A stretch of DNA of 64,000 bases from Leptothoe kymatousa TAU-MAC 1615 (GTDB lineage: Bacteria; Cyanobacteriota; Cyanobacteriia; Phormidesmidales; Phormidesmidaceae): NCBI RefSeq assembly GCF_018739865.1, contig NZ_JADOER010000012.1, positions 186,001 to 250,000 on the forward strand, in the 5' to 3' direction. Below the pieces are notes generated by a model. The model did no database searches. It was not told the origin of the DNA and saw nothing but the letters and a program-made list of their open reading frames with translations. A program made the position numbers and the translations under genes. Of this stretch, positions 57,787 through 64,000 are shown piece by piece (position 1 is the first letter of the stretch; each line of letters starts with the position of its first letter).

Positions 57787-58464
57787 GTTGCCTCGCTTAA
57801 AACTCTATATGGCTACTTAACAACTGCGGGAAGATAACGCAAAAATCTCCTTTTTAATGAGTCTTTGATGCAAGCCCCAGCGTCATTACTGAGGTCTCTT
57901 CTTTTTTAAGAAGTAGATGGGGGTATACGGTTAAACCTTAATTGAGTGTCAAGATGAGGCTTGAAAAGCCTGTCCTAAAAGGGTTTCGTGGTTTTGTGTA
58001 ATACTTCTTAATCATCAGTTTACTGTTTGATTAAGCCTTCGTGATTCCACTCAATGCTATCGGGATACAGCCAATATGGCCCGAAAGGCTAAGTAGTTTC
58101 CTGGAGTGGAGAAAAAGAGAGATAAGCGTAAAGCCTTATGGCGTAATTAATAGCGTCTTTTTTCGAGACTTTTTCTAGCCCCGGAACTTTCAATAAAACA
58201 TTCTTGTCCAAACACGTAAGTGCCTAGGTAAATGCTTTACAAAGCGATCTCTTGGAATATATGCGCTGAAAGTTAAGCATTTCGAACAAAGTTTTTTGAA
58301 AATTTTGCATACCTACTTACATGCAAGCCAGCCCCGTCGCTTGTGGGTTACATGCTGGCTTCAAATCTTGGCAAGGATGAATAACAAGCCACTTATGCAT
58401 CACCTGGCGCTCATTTCGAACACCTATTAACTGTTCACTTAAACAACTAGAAAACAAAAATACT
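57787..58464. other. Intergenic region upstream of the DUF4114 gene
   Basis: 678 bases with no gene. It contains a possible structured element at 58046-58110 and an AAGCCAGC/GCTGGCTT inverted pair near 58325-58362. Confidence 0.45.
58046..58110 (+). ncRNA. Unassigned structured element upstream of the DUF4114 gene
   Basis: TCCACTC (58046-58052) and GAGTGGA (58104-58110) form a 7-bp closing stem. Inside are CGGG...CCCG and AGCC...GGCT pairs that cross, suggesting a pseudoknot. It could be a riboswitch-like leader, but I match it to no known family, and it lies about 350 bases before the gene. Confidence 0.3.
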
Positions 58465-60297
58465 ATGCCTGCAGCTATCAATAGAGTTTCCGTACGTGAT
58501 GAAAATCCGGATGGTGGTCTAGAGTTTCGTGTTATTTTATCTGGCCCGACCGACGCTAATACTGTTCCTTCCGTTGATGTCACAGACTTACAAGTCCTTG
58601 GAGGAAGCACCGCACAGGTTACCAGTATTATTCCTGTCAATGCTGACACAGATCGCTTTAACGTAAGGGTTACTGGTGGCGATTTGGCTAGCTTCACCGG
58701 TAATGTGACCCTGGGTCTTGCTCCTGGTGCCCAAATTACGTCCGGTGATGGACAAAACATCCTTTCAGAGGCCCCCAGAACCCTAGATGCGGTACGCCTT
58801 GGCGACGGTGCGCCCACCGTTGTAACCGTCAACTCCGATGACGTCAGTGCCCCCCCTGTAATCGAAGATCCCACTGAAGAAGAGGGCGCTGGAGAAGAGG
58901 GCGCTGGAGAAGAAGGTGCTGGAGAAGAAGGCGCTGGAGAAGAAGGCGCTGGAGAAGAAGGCGCTGGAGAAGAAGGCGCTGGAGAAGAGACCGTTGTAGA
59001 TTCCACAGGTAATGAGTCTGACACCCTGCGGTTAGATCGAGTTACGCTGCTTGGTGATAGTGAAACCGCCGATGATTCTTTGCGGTTCCGTGTTGTGTTC
59101 AATGAATCCGCTGACAATGTCAGCGTTGAGGATTGGATTCCCACTGGTGACGGCACTAACGTCACGACGGCTACAATCACTGACGTGTTTAGAGTCAATG
59201 TGGAAGATGTTGCCGCCCAAGGCACTCTGTATGACATTACTGTGTCTGGTGGTGATTTAGCAGACTTCAATGGCTCAGTCGGAATTGCCCTCTCCGATAG
59301 CCAAAATATTGTTGATGCCACTGGAGATGAGCTGCCAACGGCAGCACCTCTTGGCAGAAACGTATCCTATGTCGTCACTAACGATGGCACAACGACTCCC
59401 ACGACTACAACCACGACCACGACCACGACTACGACCACTCCTACAACTACGACCACGCCTGGTATTTCTCCCCAAGCAACTGCGGATGGAGATACCCTGT
59501 CGTTTGATCTTGGCAATGCAGCCGGTCTAGGTTTCACACTGGATCTCTCCAGCGTTGTGAGTTCCGCTGCGTTGAGCATCTTTAATGGTGCAACGGGTCA
59601 GCTGCTTGACTCCTTTTCTGTCGTGGAGAATCAGGGCAATGCTCTGCCTAGCTTTAAGCCCACGTTTAATCTTCTCGCCGGTGCCTTAACTAATGTCTCT
59701 GACATTACGGTGCAACTGGAAGAGAAAGGTGTCACCAGTGTTGGTTCCTTTACCGCTCTTGACGATGGCACATTCTCCCTCGCCTTTGACGATGGTACTC
59801 AGTTCAGTACGGCTTTTGCCACAGCTCCAGAGACTGATTTCTTGACTGATGATGCCACTGCCATTGACCTTAGCGGTTTAACGGGCACCGTCACCATTAG
59901 CGGCTCTATCTATCGTGAAGCTGCGGAAGACAACGTCCTCGGCTTCTACGAAGTAGGCGCTAACGGAGCTGTTACCGATGTGAATGGGAACGTATTGCTG
60001 CCAGGCGATTCGGGATACGACGCAGCGGTTCTTGCTAACAGTCTGGATATTAATTTGAGTGGTACCAATGGTCAGGTTGAGACCTTTAATGCCACACTCA
60101 CTGCTGGTATGCAGGTTGGTGTCTATGTCATGATTGACGGTTCTACTGACAACGTTGAAGTTAGCTTCAGCGGTGCCAATACTAATGGTTTGGATCGCTT
60201 TGAGCAGCTTGGTGTCAATACCTTTGGCTTTGAAGATCAAGCGGGTCTTGGTGATAGAGACTTTAATGACATTGTGATTAGCTATGACATTGCATAG
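58465..60297 (+). CDS. Repetitive DUF4114 protein, probably secreted
   Basis: 610 residues. Two related beta-rich domains (about 3-130 and 183-305, sharing patterns such as VTGGDLASFTGNVTLGL and VSGGDLADFNGSVGIAL) are linked by 7 copies of GAGEE (from about 141). A Thr-rich linker (about 310-331) leads to a C-terminal DUF4114 domain (about 485-610; FGFEDQAGLGDRDFNDIVI). DUF4114 is common in large cyanobacterial cell-surface proteins. No N-terminal signal peptide is seen, so type I secretion or a C-terminal signal is possible. A hairpin follows the stop. Confidence 0.85.
   Translation: MPAAINRVSVRDENPDGGLEFRVILSGPTDANTVPSVDVTDLQVLGGSTAQVTSIIPVNADTDRFNVRVTGGDLASFTGNVTLGLAPGAQITSGDGQNILSEAPRTLDAVRLGDGAPTVVTVNSDDVSAPPVIEDPTEEEGAGEEGAGEEGAGEEGAGEEGAGEEGAGEEGAGEETVVDSTGNESDTLRLDRVTLLGDSETADDSLRFRVVFNESADNVSVEDWIPTGDGTNVTTATITDVFRVNVEDVAAQGTLYDITVSGGDLADFNGSVGIALSDSQNIVDATGDELPTAAPLGRNVSYVVTNDGTTTPTTTTTTTTTTTTTPTTTTTPGISPQATADGDTLSFDLGNAAGLGFTLDLSSVVSSAALSIFNGATGQLLDSFSVVENQGNALPSFKPTFNLLAGALTNVSDITVQLEEKGVTSVGSFTALDDGTFSLAFDDGTQFSTAFATAPETDFLTDDATAIDLSGLTGTVTISGSIYREAAEDNVLGFYEVGANGAVTDVNGNVLLPGDSGYDAAVLANSLDINLSGTNGQVETFNATLTAGMQVGVYVMIDGSTDNVEVSFSGANTNGLDRFEQLGVNTFGFEDQAGLGDRDFNDIVISYDIA
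58885..58989 (+). repeat. Seven 15-bp repeats encoding GAGEE
   Basis: Seven near-identical units of ggcgctggagaagaa encode GAGEE. Because the unit is a multiple of three, slippage would change the length without breaking the frame. The linker is very acidic and flexible. Confidence 0.95.
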
Positions 60298-60403
60298 GGA
60301 GTTATTCAGATAGATCCGACCTATGTGAATGCTGCTCTTGAGCAGCCATAGGCTTTTGGCGAAGTCGCTGCGTTAACCGTGGCGTTTCCCTCGTTAATCA
60401 TCT

Positions 60404-60442
60404 CAAAGTCTGCTGCAAAGAATTTCTTTGCAGCAGACTTTG
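60404..60442 (+). terminator. Perfect hairpin after the DUF4114 gene
   Basis: A 17-bp perfect stem (CAAAGTCTGCTGCAAAG and its inverse) closes a 5-base loop about 110 bases after the DUF4114 stop. It is followed by a weak T run (TATTTCT). It lies inside the earlier extended frame of the next gene and argues for the later ATG at 60532. Confidence 0.75.
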
Positions 60443-60531
60443 TATTTCTAGGCAATGTCCCTCAAGGGTACTATGGCCAATTTCAAGGACACGATAAACT
60501 GGTTCACAATAGTTTTTTGTCTTCGTGTCCC

Positions 60532-62007
60532 ATGCGACTAGACCTCAGAGAACTTAATTTAGGATCAGACTCTGCTGAGCGTGATATTAACCTCGGTCTG
60601 GCCGAATATTTCTATGAGAACGTTACGTACCAAAAGTTTCTCAGTGGTCGTAAGACGATTTTGGTGGGTAATCGAGGTACGGGTAAAAGTGCCATTTTTA
60701 AGTACATTGCGGCCACTGAAACCCGCAAGGGGCATTTAGTCCTTGAACTATCCCCTGAAGAATATTCCTATGAGCTACTGTCGGATCATCTGTCTAGTGA
60801 AGAGGATGGTTTTTGGCGTAAGCAAAGTGCCTACTCGGTAGCTTGGCAATATTTGCTCTATACACTAATTTTTAAAAAAATTGCCCAAACTAAGCGTGGT
60901 TTGCTTTTGGGGCCAACAAAAAATATTTACGATTATGCGTCGAGTCATCAGCTCTTTCAGCAAAATAGTTCCATCATTATTTTGGTGGACTATCTCAAGC
61001 GGATTGAGCAGGTAAAAACAGGTACCTATGCGGGGGGGCTGCGCAGTCAAGATCTACAGGCCCTCTATAGTCTTGAGGAAATTAAAACCTTGCTGCCCAG
61101 TTTGCAGGCGGTTCTCAACAATACCAAAATCAAAATTTTGATTGATGAGTTGGATAAGGGGTGGGATAACTCGGAAGATGCCAAGTTTTTTCTTGCTGGT
61201 CTATTTCAGGCAACTCAGAAGCTGAATCTAATTAGTCCAAACCTTAGGGTTTATATCTCTATTCGTCAGGAGCTGTTTGATAATATTCCTCAGATTTATG
61301 AGGATGCTCAGAAAATTCGTGAGGATGTGGAGGTGATTCGGTGGGGGAGAAATGAGCTGCTGGAGTTGATTGGGCGGCGGATCGTGCATTCGTTTCCCCA
61401 GGCCGCTCGCTTAGATGCCCCCAAGCTCTGGCAATCTGTTTTTGTAGCGCAGATGCAGTCTAGCTGTACGGAAACGTTGGATTACATTATTGATCGCACA
61501 CAGTTGCGACCTCGGGAGTTGCTCCAGTTTTGTAAGCTCTGTGCTGAACATATTGAGTATTCGTTGGCGGGGCGTCGCATTGATGAAGGTGCGATCGCAG
61601 CCGCAGAAGAATACTATTCTGAACAAAAGACACGGGACCTAGCCTCAGAATACCGGTTTCAATATCCCCATCTACTAGACGTATTTGAAATTTTTCGAGG
61701 CAAGCGCAGCCACTACGACAAAGAAGATCTAGACTACCTCCTGCTAGCAACGGTCTGTGGTGAGTACGACGTAGAACTGGCCAGTGGCTGGATTCTCGAT
61801 ATGGACTATCTAGAACTTAAGCAAATTCTGTGGAAAATTGGCTTTTTAAAGGCCTGGGTACCCAGACGTACCAACCGCCGCACCAGCTTGTCTGGCGCAT
61901 ACCTAGGACACTATGAAGTGCCCACTATTAACCTAGAAAACATCGAACGCTTTCGCATTCATCCAGCCTGTACCAGCTTTCTCCATCTCAAAGATATGTC
62001 CGTCTAG
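60532..62007 (+). CDS. P-loop ATPase, Sll1717 family
   Basis: 491 residues from the ATG at 60532 (MRLDLRELNLGSDSAERD). The frame is open to 60379, but that stretch holds a perfect hairpin (60404-60442), so I prefer the later start. Visible are Walker A LVGNRGTGKSAI (about 42-53), Walker B ILIDELDKGWDN (about 203-214) and a sensor-type Arg stretch (YISIRQELFDNI). The C-terminal helical region is family-specific. The family is widespread in cyanobacteria without settled function; related STAND-like ATPases often take part in signalling or phage defence. It is not part of an obvious operon. Confidence 0.8.
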   Translation: MRLDLRELNLGSDSAERDINLGLAEYFYENVTYQKFLSGRKTILVGNRGTGKSAIFKYIAATETRKGHLVLELSPEEYSYELLSDHLSSEEDGFWRKQSAYSVAWQYLLYTLIFKKIAQTKRGLLLGPTKNIYDYASSHQLFQQNSSIIILVDYLKRIEQVKTGTYAGGLRSQDLQALYSLEEIKTLLPSLQAVLNNTKIKILIDELDKGWDNSEDAKFFLAGLFQATQKLNLISPNLRVYISIRQELFDNIPQIYEDAQKIREDVEVIRWGRNELLELIGRRIVHSFPQAARLDAPKLWQSVFVAQMQSSCTETLDYIIDRTQLRPRELLQFCKLCAEHIEYSLAGRRIDEGAIAAAEEYYSEQKTRDLASEYRFQYPHLLDVFEIFRGKRSHYDKEDLDYLLLATVCGEYDVELASGWILDMDYLELKQILWKIGFLKAWVPRRTNRRTSLSGAYLGHYEVPTINLENIERFRIHPACTSFLHLKDMSV

Positions 62008-62189
62008 ACAATGTCTGCCTAAACCACTGCTGTAGCCTATCGGTCGATGTATGGGAGCATATGATACCGCTATATGTGGTGAATCCAATCATTCTGGAGC
62101 ACAATGCGGCCTGTCTTTGAATTGAGTTGGTTGTTCTCCCCTGTATGATTGCATCGGCATCATGTGGCTAACCTTGTAAAATCTACCCT

Positions 62190-62963
62190 ATGAGATGGAG
62201 AGCAACGCGTCCGAGCCACCCCATTGAACGTTGGATGCAATCAGTGCCTACATGGCTGGTTGTAACCCTAGCTGTGGTTTTGTTGCTAGCCCTCAAGATC
62301 CTAGCTGAGGCGCCCGAAATTCAGCAAATCATTGCACCCAAAATACAAGACCACCACTGGCAGCTAATTAGCACCCTGTTGAGCGATGTAGAGTCGATTG
62401 CAGCCGTCACCGCCGTCATTCTCTACATTAAGGGGGCACCCGAGCGGCGAGCTCAACGACATTATGAAGCTTGGCAAGTGATCGATATGGCCGCTGCCGC
62501 CAAAATGGAGGTGAGCTATGCACGGTATCAAGCCCTAGAAGCTCTTCATCGGGATGGCCTCTCGCTACAGCGCTTAGAAGCACCTAATGCCAACCTGGCC
62601 AGTATTTCATTGCCTAATGCAGAGCTCAGCCATTGCAATTTGTGTATGGCGAATTTGCAGCAGGCGAATCTGAGTGGGGCCAATCTGCAAGGGGCTAACT
62701 TGCAAGCGGCTGATCTCCAAAATGCTAACCTGAAAGGCGCCAACCTTCAAGGCTGTAATTTGCAAGGGGCAAATTTGCGCAATGCAGAATTATGGCAGGT
62801 GAAGTGGTGGGACGCTGATCTGACTGAAGCCGAATTGTGGTGGGCAGAGTTGCACATTGAGGACTTGGAAGGGGCGCGATTGTGTGGCACCATCATGCCC
62901 GATGGTCAGCAACTGGATCGTGACTGTTCTGACCATGCTCCCCATGGTGAACCTTACGCCTAG
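62190..62963 (+). CDS. Membrane-anchored pentapeptide-repeat protein
   Basis: 257 residues: two hydrophobic segments (about 18-36 and 60-80), a short charged linker, and from about 130 a run of pentapeptide repeats A-(D/N)-L-x-x (ANLQQANLSGANLQGANLQ, then ADLQNANLKGANLQGCNL) forming a right-handed beta-helix of about 3-4 coils. The role is unknown: the fold is used for protein binding and, in some, DNA mimicry. Its last bases overlap the convergent DUF2811 gene. Confidence 0.85.
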   Translation: MRWRATRPSHPIERWMQSVPTWLVVTLAVVLLLALKILAEAPEIQQIIAPKIQDHHWQLISTLLSDVESIAAVTAVILYIKGAPERRAQRHYEAWQVIDMAAAAKMEVSYARYQALEALHRDGLSLQRLEAPNANLASISLPNAELSHCNLCMANLQQANLSGANLQGANLQAADLQNANLKGANLQGCNLQGANLRNAELWQVKWWDADLTEAELWWAELHIEDLEGARLCGTIMPDGQQLDRDCSDHAPHGEPYA

Positions 62964-63169
62964 GCAGGATAACTAAACAGACTATCCAGATAGAGACTGT
63001 TTACCCGGGGATGATTCACCCCATTCTGCAACAAGAATAAAGACAGAGCAGCTTGCATCATGCGTTCCTGGCTCCACATTTCATGGGTCTTGAGATAATC
63101 CTGAATGGATGTGTATAGGTCTTCAGGAATTTCCACCATGAGACTGACAGTAACTGCACCTGGAGTCAT
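62960..63169 (-). CDS. DUF2811-family small protein
   Basis: About 69 residues from ATG 63169 (frame open to 63190). TVSLMVEIPEDLYTSIQDYL (about 8-27), then SQERMMQAALSLFLLQNG match the cyanobacterial DUF2811 family. The pattern, a short beta segment followed by helices, resembles ribbon-helix-helix DNA-binding proteins such as CopG, but that is an inference. The last bases overlap the pentapeptide gene. It sits next to the candidate replication origin. Confidence 0.75.
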   Translation of the reverse strand: MTPGAVTVSLMVEIPEDLYTSIQDYLKTHEMWSQERMMQAALSLFLLQNGVNHPRVNSLYLDSLFSYPA

Positions 63170-63190
63170 AAGCGATAGCGCCCCTTGCAT

Positions 63191-64000
63191 ACAAAATTTG
63201 AGTGCTTCATACTTTTCTCCCCCCTCGCAAGGGCATTGGCAAACATGCTAGGAATCGCTGAAAGCCCTTGCTGGCAGGAAGATTGAAGGTATGTGAAGCA
63301 GTGGAGCTTCATTGTGCAGGACCCCAACAAAATTAGCAATGGCCCTCAGCCCCCCATTTCTGTCTAAGAAATAAAAAAGACTAACGAAGTCAAGCGGGCT
63401 AGAAGCGTATTTTTGTTGTGAAAGTTTACAAAATGAGAAGGGTACTGCAGCACTTTGAGTTTTCCACAGAATCTTTCAACTTGCCTGGTTCAAAGGTTGG
63501 GTTGTGGAAAACTTGCGATTAAATGTGGAAAACCTGAGGAAAATTCTGGGGAAATTAGGGCTGTTTATTAAAAAAAATGATTTTGTGAATTTGTAGTAAT
63601 GCTTTGGGTATTGGACGTTGTCTAACCGTGCTTTTTAAGCAGATTAAAACCCTTCTCTTATAAGGGGTATGGTGATTTTTATGCGAATCTTCTTCAGTAT
63701 GTCTGCACTATAAAAATGTAAAAATATTGCATAAAGATTGGCTGATTGTAGGTGACACCCCGGAGGTCGATGTGAGCACAATCAGGTCTATGGCGTTGCT
63801 GCTCCTTAGGATGCTTCTGCTGCCCACATCTGAGTGATTTACTCCATTGGGTTGATTGCGGCATCCTATGCATCAGGAAAGGAAAGGCCGTACGGCTTTC
63901 TTTGCTGCTAAAAATATCGCCTTAAAATCTAAAGGCGTTGGTAAGTGTTATGGCTGATGGTTGGGGGAATGCCTCAATAGCTCATTCAACAAAGCAATAT
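63191..64000. other. Non-coding region with a candidate replication origin
   Basis: 810 bases with no supported gene. Three perfect DnaA boxes (63460, 63503, 63524) stand beside an AT-rich stretch (63561-63600). Two hairpins follow near the right edge: GAAAGG..CTTTC around CCGTACGG (about 63882-63900) and CGCCTT/AAGGCG (63918-63937). Confidence 0.6.
63460..63600. other. Candidate chromosomal replication origin (oriC)
   Basis: Three perfect copies of TTTTCCACA, the cyanobacterial DnaA box, lie within 73 bases: forward at 63460-63468, reverse at 63503-63511 and 63524-63532. Degenerate copies may be near 63414 and 63547. An AT-rich tract (63561-63600, with a run of A at 63571-63577) could be the unwinding element. 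Cyanobacterial origins carry clusters of this box in non-coding DNA, often near dnaN; I cannot see dnaN here, which may lie beyond 64000. Confidence 0.55.

Noticed and set aside
58317-59321. 334-codon reverse frame over the DUF4114 gene
   Set aside because: The repeat SSPAP is just the reverse of the GAGEE repeat, and the forward gene has clear domains.

Overview
The window comes from a cyanobacterial chromosome. Diagnostic genes are psaD (photosystem I), chlM (chlorophyll synthesis), a partial apcF (phycobilisome core), a glnA-gifA pair (GifA, the glutamine synthetase inactivating factor, is a cyanobacterial protein), minCDE, and families seen mainly in cyanobacteria (DUF1400 hydrolase, DICT kinase, Sll1717-type ATPase, DUF2811). 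The HIP1 octamer GCGATCGC recurs throughout (for example at 2960, 9831, 12045 and 12102), as is usual in many cyanobacteria. I cannot assign a genus. I see no insertion sequence, prophage or CRISPR array. One tRNA gene (Leu, anticodon UAG) is present.

Layout. 1-2980: start of apcF, then glnA and gifA, each with a perfect NtcA site (GTA-N8-TAC), one placed to activate and one to repress. 3137-8745: an SGNH hydrolase, a LytR-CpsA-Psr protein with a hexapeptide-repeat tail, manC, and a lone GmrSD-like DUF262/DUF1524 protein. 8874-13468: trpE, psaD, an orphan ABC-2 permease and an unknown helical protein. 14039-19551: ispH, a second SGNH protein, ychF, a lipoprotein, a thioredoxin-fold thylakoid protein and a SpoU methyltransferase. 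19643-22069: minC-minD-minE. 22782-29237: a chimeric binding-protein/repeat protein, tilS, a TPR protein and a diguanylate cyclase. 29287-34816: tpiA, pnp, a UDP-glucuronate 4-epimerase-like gene and a DUF4349 lipoprotein. 35012-39443: tRNA-Leu, then a dnaK with a very long low-complexity tail followed by dnaJ. 39473-46390: a thioredoxin-like protein, a possible 31-residue membrane protein, an AMIN protein, a DICT/GAF histidine kinase, amt (with an NtcA site) and purE. 46497-52057: nagA, chlM, DUF423 and the ergothioneine genes egtC-egtB-egtD. 52060-57786: a DUF1400 hydrolase, a CNNM/CorC protein and a fused peptide-transporter ATPase. 58465-63169: a repetitive DUF4114 protein, an Sll1717-type ATPase, a pentapeptide-repeat protein and a DUF2811 protein. 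63191-64000 is non-coding and holds three perfect copies of TTTTCCACA (the cyanobacterial DnaA box) beside an AT-rich stretch, so it is a candidate replication origin.

How the genes work together. glnA, gifA and amt form a nitrogen-assimilation set with matching NtcA sites: scarcity would raise transport and synthesis while silencing the GS inhibitor. manC, the epimerase and the LCP protein point to cell-surface polysaccharide. egtC-egtB-egtD makes most of ergothioneine. The dnaK-dnaJ pair matches the cyanobacterial DnaK3-DnaJ3 type of organisation.

The least explained material is the repeat-built or low-complexity protein parts (LCP tail, 11/7-residue repeats after the PstS-like domain, DnaK tail, DUF4114 linkers), the candidate origin, and several unassigned hairpins. 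All functional statements rest on reading the sequence by eye and on family knowledge; no database search was run.
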